Assembly: GCA_946404705.1 (NCBI GenBank)
Contig: CAMJES010000168.1
Location: 1 to 5,383, forward strand
Direction: 5' to 3'
DNA: 5,383 nt
Origin: an uncultured Ruminococcus sp.
GTDB lineage: Bacteria > Bacillota > Clostridia > Oscillospirales > Ruminococcaceae
Shown here: piece by piece, positions 1 to 5,383 of the stretch
Position numbering within the stretch: the first letter of the stretch is position 1
Layout of the letters: every line of letters starts with the position of its first letter
The notes under the pieces: model-generated
Seen by the model: the letters and a program-made list of their open reading frames with translations, nothing else
Told to the model about the DNA's origin: nothing
Database searches by the model: none
Made by a program: the position numbers and the translations under genes

Positions 1-6
1 GGAGTT

Positions 7-46
7 TCGCTTCTGCGGAAGCGACAAGGGGCTGCTCGCCCCCTTG
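7..46. repeat. Two adjacent hairpin palindromes (REP-like)
   Basis: Two back-to-back inverted repeats: TCGCTTC (7-13) with GAAGCGA (18-24), loop TGCG; and directly next to it CAAGGGG (25-31) with CCCCTTG (40-46), loop of 8 nt. Both stems are 7 bp and perfect. Neither has a T-run on either strand inside the window, so they look more like a repetitive extragenic palindrome than a terminator. GC-rich palindromes of the CAAGGGG...CCCCTTGACCCC kind are, from memory, common between genes in clostridial genomes. AAGCGAAA at 69-76 can also pair with TTTCGCTT at 5-12. Confidence 0.6.
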
Positions 47-104
47 ACCCCTCGCCACCCTTTAAACAAAGCGAAATTCTTGCAGAATTAACGTAAACTT
101 TTGT

Positions 105-119
105 CCGCTTCGCGGTTTT
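105..119 (+). terminator. Weak hairpin plus T-run, possible terminator for plus-strand transcription
   Basis: CCGC (105-108), loop TTC, GCGG (112-115), then TTTT at 116-119 on the plus strand. The stem is only 4 bp. It would face transcription entering from a gene to the left of the window, converging on the glg operon. No such gene is visible, so this is a tentative call. Confidence 0.2.
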
Positions 120-126
120 AACGGCA

Positions 127-143
127 ATTGTCAGCGCTGCAAT
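127..143. repeat. Imperfect dyad with CAGCGCTG palindrome
   Basis: A perfect 8-bp palindrome CAGCGCTG (132-139) is flanked by ATTG (127-130) and CAAT (140-143), with one unpaired base at 131. In the glgA transcript it could form a short stem with a GCGC loop, but the following bases are not T-rich, so a terminator role is weak. It could equally be a protein-binding dyad or chance. Confidence 0.35.
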
Positions 144-175
144 AATTCCGAATTCCGCATTCCGAATTCCGAATT
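144..175. repeat. AATTCCG heptamer tandem repeat
   Basis: Four and a half head-to-tail 7-bp units start at 144: AATTCCG, AATTCCG, CATTCCG, AATTCCG, then AATT. One unit differs at its first base. The array begins 7 bp beyond the glgA stop. It resembles the heptanucleotide short tandem repeats scattered between genes in several bacterial groups; slippage could change the copy number. It contains two GAATTC palindromes (150-155 and 164-169). No function is evident. Confidence 0.85.
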
Positions 176-181
176 AAACCT

Positions 182-1600
182 TTACTCTCCGACAAGCTCT
201 CTATAAAGTCCGAGGTAGAGTTCAGCCGATGTATCCCAGCTGCAGTCGGTCGTCATCGCTGTATGCATAATGTATTTCCAACGCTTCTTGTCGTTGTATG
301 CTTCGCGCGCACGTCTTGTTGCATCAAGCATATCGTGTGCGTTATAGGTCTTGAAGGTAAAGCCGTTTCCGTCGTCGTTTCCTGCGTCCTTGATGCTGTC
401 GCGAAGGCCGCCTGTTTCACGGACGATAGGAATTGTACCGTAACGCAGCGAGATCATCTGCGCAAGTCCGCAGGGTTCACTCTGCGAAGGCATAAGGAAC
501 ATATCAGCGCCTGCATAGATCCTTCTTGCAAGTGAAGGTACAAATCCGATCGTTGCGCTTACCTTGTCGGGATGTCTCCAAGCCATTTCCTTGAAGAAGT
601 CTTCATAGATCTTTTCACCCGAGCCGACAATAGCAAACTTATAGCCGAGGTTTATCATATCCTCGAAAACATATTTGATAAGGTCGATACCCTTATGCGA
701 AACGAAACGCGTTACAATGCCGATAACAGGCTCGTCGCCGTCCTGAAGATTAAGCTCGGAAAGAAGTGCTTTTTTACACTCTTCCTTGCCCTTTGTATTC
801 TTGACGGTGAAGTTCTTCGGGATAAGCGGATCGGTTTCGGGGTTATAGAGTGCTGTATCAATTCCGTTGAGGAAGCCGCAGAGCTTATACTGCTTATTGG
901 CAAGCGCTCTGTCAAGTCCGTGCGAATACCACGGGTCAAGGATCTCCCAAGCATAGCTCGGAGAAACGGTCGTGATCTTGTCAGCTGTTTCGAATGCGGC
1001 TTTCATAAGGTTTACGCAGCCATCATATTCAAGCAGTTTTGTATGGTACATCGGGATTCCGAGGACCTCGTTGAGTACCTCCATGCCGTATTTGCCCTGA
1101 TACTGGATATTGTGGATAGTGAAAACGGTCTTGATATTGTCAAAGCCGTACTGATATTTATAGAAAACATTATAATAAACGGGAACGAGTGCAGTCTGCC
1201 AGTCGTTGCAGTTTATAACGTCCGGTTTCCAGCCGATATATTTGAGCATTTCCATGATCGCTCTTGAGAGGAACACGAAACGCTCGCAGTCGTCATAGAA
1301 GCCGTAAAGTCCGTCACGTCCGAAATAGTATTCATTATCAAGGAGATAGTATGTTACGCCGTTTACAACTCCCTTGAAAACGCCGCAGTACTGTTTTCTC
1401 CAGCTTACGTCAACTGTGAAGTTTGTGATGAATTCCAGTCCGCTGCGAAGCTCGGGCTTCACGTTTTTATAGAGAGGAAGAACCACTCTTGCGTCATGAC
1501 CTGCTTTTGCAAGGGCAGCAGGGAGTGAGCCTGCAACATCTGCAAGTCCGCCCGAAGCTGCATAAGGGAGTGCTTCCGAAGCTGCATATAAGATCTTCAT
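182..1600 (-). CDS. glgA: Glycogen synthase GlgA (ADP-glucose type, GT5)
   Basis: Transfers glucose from ADP-glucose to the non-reducing end of alpha-1,4-glucan, in the cytosol. From the chosen ATG the protein has 472 residues, close to E. coli GlgA (477), and begins MKILYAASEALPY. The N-terminal GT5 Rossmann domain (about 1-240) carries SGGLADVAGSLP (16-27), CNDWQTALVP (131-140), TIHNIQYQGKYG (161-172) and TVSPSYAWEI (211-220). The C-terminal glycosyltransferase domain (about 290-440) has IVTRFVSHKG, with the Arg298 and Lys303 expected to hold the phosphates, and SEPCGLAQ followed by RYGTIPIVRETGGL (374-399), with the catalytic Glu at about 375. The KTGGL motif is altered: the lysine equivalent to E. 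coli Lys15, implicated in ADP-glucose binding, is Ala15. Some clostridial synthases appear to share this from memory, so a lineage trait is likelier than inactivation. It is the last operon gene in the window. Confidence 0.97.
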   Translation of the reverse strand: MKILYAASEALPYAASGGLADVAGSLPAALAKAGHDARVVLPLYKNVKPELRSGLEFITNFTVDVSWRKQYCGVFKGVVNGVTYYLLDNEYYFGRDGLYGFYDDCERFVFLSRAIMEMLKYIGWKPDVINCNDWQTALVPVYYNVFYKYQYGFDNIKTVFTIHNIQYQGKYGMEVLNEVLGIPMYHTKLLEYDGCVNLMKAAFETADKITTVSPSYAWEILDPWYSHGLDRALANKQYKLCGFLNGIDTALYNPETDPLIPKNFTVKNTKGKEECKKALLSELNLQDGDEPVIGIVTRFVSHKGIDLIKYVFEDMINLGYKFAIVGSGEKIYEDFFKEMAWRHPDKVSATIGFVPSLARRIYAGADMFLMPSQSEPCGLAQMISLRYGTIPIVRETGGLRDSIKDAGNDDGNGFTFKTYNAHDMLDATRRAREAYNDKKRWKYIMHTAMTTDCSWDTSAELYLGLYRELVGE

Positions 1601-1703
1601 TAAAAGACATCCTTTCAATAATTATGGATATGCTGTTCATTGCTGCAGTCAGAACACATCTGCCGCAGCAATATCGGCATTTGAATTTTCGGTTTTTGCA
1701 GGC
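1601..1703 (-). other. glgD-glgA intercistronic spacer with an inverted repeat
   Basis: This 103-bp gap is five times longer than the other gaps in the operon. It holds an 8-bp perfect inverted repeat, ATTGCTGC at 1639-1646 and GCAGCAAT at 1665-1672, with an 18-nt loop that can pair further (AG 1647-1648 with CT 1660-1661). No T-run follows it on the minus strand, so it does not look like an intrinsic terminator. It could be an mRNA stabilising or processing stem that sets glgA level apart from glgCD. No convincing promoter is seen. Confidence 0.45.
1610..1616 (-). promoter_or_regulatory. Ribosome binding site that decides the glgA start
   Basis: GAAAGGA on the minus strand lies 9 nt before the ATG at 1598-1600. 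An in-frame TTG at 1616-1618 would overlap this site and leave no room for its own, and would add six residues (MKGCLL) not matching the family N-terminus. The ATG at 1600 is therefore the start. Confidence 0.8.
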
Positions 1704-2828
1704 TTAGATCTCTGCGCCCTTTCCGAGGTAAAGCGGATAGTTCTGTGAGCCTGTGAGCATACGCATATCGCCGATCTTGACGTTCTTATCGGAAACTACG
1801 CAGGAAAGCTCGCACTTTGTTCCGACCTGCGTATCCTGCATAAGGATGCAGTTCTTGATAACAGCGCCCTTGCCGACCTTAACGCCGCGGAAGAGAACGC
1901 TGTTTTCAACGGTACCTTCGATGATACAGCCGTCACCGACAAGCGAGTTCTTCACCTTTGCGCCGATGCCGAACTTTGCAGGAGGATTATCTCTAACCTT
2001 TGTATAGATCGGGCGGTTTGCGATAAAGAGCTTATCTCTGTTTGCGGTGTTGAGGAGGTTCATGTTTGCCTTGTAGAAGGTATCCATGGAAGTGATCTTG
2101 CTGAAATAGCCGTCAAAACGGTAAGCGATTATCTTATAGTCGTGTGTTCTTGCCTGAAGAATATCCTTTTCAAAGCTTACAAGACCTCTTGAATTAGCTT
2201 CAAGAACGAGGTTCTTAAGGAATTCCTTTGAAAGAACGAACATATTGAGCGAAACGTTGCAGGCACCGCTTATGTACGGATTTGTGAGAACGTCAACAAT
2301 TCTTCCGTCATCGTTGATGCCGAAAACTGTTGCGCATTGAGCCTGCTCTGCGGAAAGAACATCCTTAGCGTAAACAGCTGTGATATCTGCGCCCGATTCG
2401 ATGTGTGCGTCAACTATGGGAGCATAGTCAACGTTTGCGATAACATCGCAGTCGGAGAGAACTACATAATCAGCCTTGGAATTTTTGATGAAATCCCAAA
2501 CGCCGTAGAGAGCTTCAAGTCTGCCTCTGTACATACCGCTTGCAACGTGGCTGAACGGAGGGAGAAGGTGAAGTCCGCCGTTTTTGCTTGCGAGATCCCA
2601 TTCACGACCTGAGCCGAGGTGGTCAAGAAGCGACTGATAGTTGGATTTTGTAATAACGCCGACTTCGTCGATTCCGCTGTTTACCATGTTGGAAAGGGGG
2701 AAGTCGATAAGTCTGTAACGTCCGCCGAAGAGAACGCTGCCCATTGTTCTTGATTTTGTAAGATCGGGAATAGTGCTGTCATGCATATTTGAGAAAATAA
2801 GTCCCAAAACATTTTTATTGCTGCTCAT
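1704..2828 (-). CDS. glgD: Glucose-1-phosphate adenylyltransferase-like subunit GlgD (non-catalytic/regulatory)
   Basis: A 374-residue paralogue of GlgC with the same layout: nucleotidyltransferase fold (about 1-265) and left-handed beta-helix (about 285-370). Shared segments include GGRYRLIDFPLSNMVNSGID (35-54), REWDLASKNGGLHLLPPF and MDTFYKANMNLLN. The key catalytic features are lost: the GGxGxRL nucleotide loop is replaced by LIFSNMHDST (10-19), GDHIYKMDY by SDCDVIANVDY, and the EKP lysine segment by VLTNPY (180-184). This is the classical GlgD pattern; in characterised Firmicutes GlgD has little activity alone and alters or stimulates GlgC in a mixed oligomer. The same role is inferred here from the adjacent glgC and from sequence. 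It is somewhat longer than Bacillus subtilis GlgD (about 343). A 103-bp gap separates it from glgA. Confidence 0.95.
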   Translation of the reverse strand: MSSNKNVLGLIFSNMHDSTIPDLTKSRTMGSVLFGGRYRLIDFPLSNMVNSGIDEVGVITKSNYQSLLDHLGSGREWDLASKNGGLHLLPPFSHVASGMYRGRLEALYGVWDFIKNSKADYVVLSDCDVIANVDYAPIVDAHIESGADITAVYAKDVLSAEQAQCATVFGINDDGRIVDVLTNPYISGACNVSLNMFVLSKEFLKNLVLEANSRGLVSFEKDILQARTHDYKIIAYRFDGYFSKITSMDTFYKANMNLLNTANRDKLFIANRPIYTKVRDNPPAKFGIGAKVKNSLVGDGCIIEGTVENSVLFRGVKVGKGAVIKNCILMQDTQVGTKCELSCVVSDKNVKIGDMRMLTGSQNYPLYLGKGAEI

Positions 2829-2837
2829 CTCAAAGTT

Positions 2838-2843
2838 CCTCCT
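2838..2843 (-). promoter_or_regulatory. Ribosome binding site of glgD
   Basis: A perfect AGGAGG on the minus strand sits 9 nt before the ATG at 2826-2828, inside the 18-bp gap after the glgC stop. It fixes the glgD start and supports strong translation matched to glgC. Confidence 0.88.
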
Positions 2844-2846
2844 GTT

Positions 2847-4049
2847 TTAAACATTTTCCGAAATAATCTGCTTCGGAAGAACCTTTGCATTTTCGGAGAT
2901 CTTGATATTATGGCCTACAACTGCAATGCCCCAGTCATCTCTGTTGGAGAACGTTTCGGGACGAGCGCCGATCTGTGCGCCGCTGCCTACTTCGCAGTTT
3001 TCGCCAACGATAGCATACTCAACGATAGCGCCTGATTTGATTACAGAACCGGGCATAATTATCGAGTCGGTAACTGTTGCGCCTGCTTCGATCTTAACGC
3101 CCTCAAAAATAACGGAGAAATCGACTGTTCCTTCAACAACGCAGCCGTCTGTTACCATTGAATTTTCGATAACAGCGTCCTGACCTATGTACTGAGGAGG
3201 CATGATCGGGTTTCTGGAATACATTTTCCATGACGGATCGTAAAGGTCGATAGGAATGTTCGGGTTGAGAAGATCCATGTTAGCTTCCCAGAGGGAATCG
3301 AGCGTTCCAACGTCCTTCCAGTAGCCGTCAAATGCGTAAGCAACGAGCTTTTCGCCAGCTTTCATCATGTTCGGGATGATAGCCTTTCCGAAGTCCTTGT
3401 CTTCGGCTTCGTTGTTTTCATTTTCGATAAGGTACTGCTTGAGCTTCTTCCATGTGAAGATGTAGATACCCATTGAAGCGAGCGTGGAGCGCGGATTTTT
3501 CGGCTTTTCCTCAAAGTCGATGATCTCGCCGTTGTCGTTTGTGATCATGATTCCGAAACGTGAAGCTTCCTCCATCGGAACGTCAAGAACAGCGATAGTA
3601 GCGTCTGCGCCGGTCTTCTTGTGGTGAGCGAGCATATCGTTGTAGTCCATTTTGTAGATATGGTCGCCGGAGAGAATTACAACATATTCGGGGTCGTATC
3701 TGTCAACGAACGAGATGTTCTGATAGATAGCGTTTGCCGTGCCTTTGTACCATTGTGCGCCGAGAGCGGTCTGGAAAGGCGGAAGCGAGTGAACGCCGCC
3801 GTTCATCTTGTCGAGATCCCAAGGCTGACCGTTTCCGATGTAGTCGTGAAGCACGAGCGGCTGATACTGAGTGAGAACGCCGACTGTGTCAATACCGGAG
3901 TTTACGCAGTTGGAAAGCGGAAAGTCGATGATCCTGTATTTACCGCCGTAAGGAACGGCAGGCTTTGCCATGTCGTGTGTGAGAGCGTATAAGCGGCTTC
4001 CTTGACCGCCTGCAAGGAGCATTGCAACGCATTCTTTTTTAGTGTACAT
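2847..4049 (-). CDS. glgC: Glucose-1-phosphate adenylyltransferase, catalytic subunit GlgC
   Basis: ADP-glucose pyrophosphorylase: ATP + glucose-1-phosphate to ADP-glucose + PPi, the committed step of bacterial glycogen synthesis, in the cytosol. The 400-residue protein is near the Bacillus size and shorter than the E. coli enzyme (431). The N-terminal nucleotidyltransferase domain (about 1-260) has LLAGGQGSRL (11-20), KPAVPYGGKYRIIDFPLSN (29-47), LSGDHIYKMDY with the catalytic Asp at 129 (E. coli Asp142), and FEEKPKNP with the glucose-1-phosphate Lys at 182 (E. coli Lys195). The C-terminal part (about 290-390) is a left-handed beta-helix of hexapeptide-like repeats. The position of E. coli Lys39, which contacts the activator fructose-1,6-bisphosphate, is Asp26 here, as expected for Firmicutes enzymes that respond poorly to that activator. 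It is followed after 18 bp by its paralogue glgD, so the two are very probably co-translated partners. Confidence 0.97.
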   Translation of the reverse strand: MYTKKECVAMLLAGGQGSRLYALTHDMAKPAVPYGGKYRIIDFPLSNCVNSGIDTVGVLTQYQPLVLHDYIGNGQPWDLDKMNGGVHSLPPFQTALGAQWYKGTANAIYQNISFVDRYDPEYVVILSGDHIYKMDYNDMLAHHKKTGADATIAVLDVPMEEASRFGIMITNDNGEIIDFEEKPKNPRSTLASMGIYIFTWKKLKQYLIENENNEAEDKDFGKAIIPNMMKAGEKLVAYAFDGYWKDVGTLDSLWEANMDLLNPNIPIDLYDPSWKMYSRNPIMPPQYIGQDAVIENSMVTDGCVVEGTVDFSVIFEGVKIEAGATVTDSIIMPGSVIKSGAIVEYAIVGENCEVGSGAQIGARPETFSNRDDWGIAVVGHNIKISENAKVLPKQIISENV

Positions 4050-4057
4050 TCATTATT

Positions 4058-4063
4058 CCTCCC
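4058..4063 (-). promoter_or_regulatory. Ribosome binding site of glgC
   Basis: GGGAGG on the minus strand lies 8 nt before the ATG at 4047-4049 and inside the 20-bp glgB-glgC gap. A second, out-of-frame ATG at 4051-4053 overlaps the spacer; the spacing and the family N-terminus (MYTKKECVAMLLAGG) favour 4049. Confidence 0.85.
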
Positions 4064-4069
4064 ATGGAT

Positions 4070-5383
4070 TTACTTTTTTATTTTTTCAGGGGATTTTTTG
4101 TTCGTCTTTGCTGTGCTGCCCTTTGCCCCTGTTTTGGTCGTCTTGGATTTTGCCGTGCTTGACTTTGCTGTTTTGGAAGCCGTTTTCTTTGCGGAAGTTC
4201 CTTCGGCTGCCTTTTCCGTGCTTGCTGCGCGTTTCTTGGCAGGAACGAACTTGAACAGCATTGCGGAAAGCGGAGGAATATCAATAGCTATCGACTGATC
4301 GTAGCCGTGCATTGAGAAATCCTCGGTTTTCTTTTTCTTGTTGTTTACGGTTCCGTTTCCGCCGTATTTAACATCGTCGGTCGAAAGTACCTGCTGCCAG
4401 TAGCCTTCCTTCGGGACGCCGATACGGTAGTTTTCACGCTTGACCGGGACGAAGTTGCAGACGACAATTACCTCGTTTCCCTCGTCGTCGATCCTGCGGA
4501 ACGAGATAACGCTCTGGAGGTAGTCGTCATGGCATATCCACGAGAAGCCGTTCCAGTCGTTATCATTCTGCCAGAGCGGAGAATTGTCGAGGTAGAACTT
4601 GTTCAGATCCTTGCTGAACTGCTGTATCTGAGCGTGTATAGGCTCGTTCAGAAGCTGCCAGTCAAGTCCGCGTTCATAGTTCCATTCGTTCTCCTGAGCA
4701 AATTCGTTGCCCATGAAGCTGAGCTTCTTTCCGGGGTGCATTGCCATATATGTCATAAAGGTACGGAGTGTAGCATATTTGTCCGTATTGTACATACCGC
4801 TCATCTTGCGCCAGAGCGAGCATTTTCCGTGAACGACCTCATCGTGTGAGATCGGGAGGATAAAGTTTTCGCTGAAGCAGTAGAAGAACGAGAATGTGAG
4901 CTTGCCATGGTTGTTCGCGCGGTAGATAGGATCAAGCTTCATATAGTCAAGGCTGTCGTTCATCCAGCCCATATTCCACTTGAAGTTGAAGCCCAAGCCG
5001 CCAACATCGACAGGCTTTGTAACGAGCGGCCAAGCGGTCGATTCCTCTGCGATCATGAGCGTGTTCGGATTTCTGCCGAAAACTGCTGTGTTAAGGTTTC
5101 TGAGGAATTCAACGGCCTCATAGTTTTCATGTCCGCCGTCCTTGTTGGGACGCCATTCGCCGTCGCGCCTGTCGTAGTCAAGATAAAGCATTGATGCGAC
5201 CGCGTCAACACGGAGTCCGTCAACATGGAATTTTTCTATCCAGTAGAGCGCGTTGGAGATGAGGAAGGAGCGCACTTCGTTCCTGCCGAAGTCGAAAACT
5301 CTCGTTCCCCATGAGGTGTGTTCTTTTTTGAGCGGATCGGTGTATTCGTAGCAGCAGTCGCCGTCAAATTCGAAAAGGCCTGC
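4070..5383 (-). CDS. glgB: 1,4-alpha-glucan branching enzyme GlgB, C-terminal part (5' end outside window)
   Basis: Glycogen branching enzyme of family GH13: it cuts alpha-1,4 glucan chains and rejoins them through alpha-1,6 links. The frame runs open to the window edge, giving 437 codons; the N-terminal domain and first part of the (beta/alpha)8 barrel are missing. A GTG at 5273-5275 is internal, because the preceding codons continue the family sequence (WGTRVFDFGRNE). Visible in order (residues counted from the window edge): GLRVDAVAS with the nucleophile Asp at about 60, AEEST with the acid/base Glu at about 113, ISHDEVVHGK with the His-Asp pair at 180-181, FMGNEFAQ, then the all-beta C-terminal domain ending at PPLSAMLFKFV. 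All three GH13 catalytic residues are present. After this normal end there is a 56-residue Lys/Ala/Ser/Thr-rich tail (described separately). It is the first visible gene of the operon and ends 20 bp before glgC. Identity is essentially certain; the true start cannot be seen. Confidence 0.97.
   Translation of the reverse strand, partial: AGLFEFDGDCCYEYTDPLKKEHTSWGTRVFDFGRNEVRSFLISNALYWIEKFHVDGLRVDAVASMLYLDYDRRDGEWRPNKDGGHENYEAVEFLRNLNTAVFGRNPNTLMIAEESTAWPLVTKPVDVGGLGFNFKWNMGWMNDSLDYMKLDPIYRANNHGKLTFSFFYCFSENFILPISHDEVVHGKCSLWRKMSGMYNTDKYATLRTFMTYMAMHPGKKLSFMGNEFAQENEWNYERGLDWQLLNEPIHAQIQQFSKDLNKFYLDNSPLWQNDNDWNGFSWICHDDYLQSVISFRRIDDEGNEVIVVCNFVPVKRENYRIGVPKEGYWQQVLSTDDVKYGGNGTVNNKKKKTEDFSMHGYDQSIAIDIPPLSAMLFKFVPAKKRAASTEKAAEGTSAKKTASKTAKSSTAKSKTTKTGAKGSTAKTNKKSPEKIKK
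4073..4240 (-). other. Lys/Ala/Ser/Thr-rich low-complexity C-terminal tail of GlgB
   Basis: The last 56 codons of glgB, after the family's usual end, encode 17 Lys and 1 Arg against 3 Glu, with the rest mostly Ala, Ser, Thr and Gly and no aromatic residue. It begins AKKRAASTEK and ends KSPEKIKK. A loose five-residue period is visible (TASK, TAKSS, TAKSK), mirrored in the DNA at 4143-4187 by roughly 15-bp units, so it may have grown by slippage. The composition resembles histone-H1-like bacterial tails and predicts a disordered, strongly basic segment. The frame is intact through to the stop and the glgC ribosome binding site, so it is not a sequencing frameshift. Its role is unknown; binding to polyanions, to the glucan, or to partner enzymes are guesses. 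Confidence 0.85.

Noticed and set aside
75..89. AATTCT/AGAATT hairpin as the operon terminator
   Set aside because: The 6-bp stem has only one G-C pair and is followed on the minus strand by TCGCTTTG, not a T-run.
144..175. CRISPR-like repetition
   Set aside because: Units are 7 bp and directly adjacent with no spacers; it is a simple tandem repeat.
572..1267. 231-codon open frame on the plus strand
   Set aside because: It lies wholly antisense to glgA, which has clear family motifs throughout; it has no recognisable domain and arises from the codon use of glgA.
1616..1618. TTG as the glgA start
   Set aside because: It sits in the Shine-Dalgarno sequence of the ATG at 1598-1600 and adds residues foreign to the family.
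1621..1626. CATAAT as a -10 box for a separate glgA promoter (minus strand)
   Set aside because: No acceptable -35 box lies 16-18 bp upstream, and the transcript would start almost at the ribosome binding site.
4002..4298. 98-codon plus-strand frame with a hydrophobic repeat (LDFAVLDFAV)
   Set aside because: It is the antisense image of the Lys/Ala/Ser/Thr tail of GlgB: lysine codons read as Phe/Leu on the other strand. No separate evidence of a membrane protein.
5273..5275. GTG as the start of a short glgB
   Set aside because: The 36 codons upstream to the window edge read as conserved GlgB sequence (for example WGTRVFDFGRNE), so the gene simply continues outside.

Overview
The window is one tightly packed bacterial glycogen-synthesis operon, read entirely on the minus strand. 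In transcription order it holds glgB (branching enzyme, 5' end outside the window), glgC (catalytic ADP-glucose pyrophosphorylase), glgD (non-catalytic pyrophosphorylase-like subunit) and glgA (ADP-glucose glycogen synthase), followed by about 180 bp of repeat-rich non-coding DNA at the low-coordinate edge. No RNA gene, CRISPR array, transposase or phage gene is visible.

Organism: a GlgC plus GlgD pair in one operon is characteristic of Firmicutes. The strong AGGAGG-type ribosome binding sites, moderate GC content and protein wording (for example the ASGGLADVAGSLP start of GlgA and the GlgC resemblance to the Bacillus type) suggest a gut or rumen Clostridia member close to Ruminococcus/Oscillospirales. 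This is an inference from sequence impression, not a database match.

Layout: 5383-4070 glgB C-terminal 437 codons, ending in an unusual Lys/Ala/Ser/Thr-rich tail; 20-bp gap; 4049-2847 glgC; 18-bp gap; 2828-1704 glgD; 103-bp gap carrying an inverted repeat; 1600-182 glgA; then 181-1, with a 7-bp tandem repeat (AATTCCG) and several small hairpins but no convincing intrinsic terminator for the operon.

How it works together: GlgC, probably in a hetero-oligomer with GlgD, makes ADP-glucose from glucose-1-phosphate and ATP. GlgA adds the glucose to alpha-1,4-glucan chains, and GlgB introduces alpha-1,6 branches. The set is the complete classical synthesis route in the cytosol; degradation genes (glgP, glgX) are not in the window. 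The core pathway is well known. The points worth a second look are the histone-H1-like tail of GlgB, the replaced ADP-glucose-binding lysine in GlgA, the missing fructose-1,6-bisphosphate lysine in GlgC, and the repeats flanking glgA. I see no evidence of a wholly new system here.
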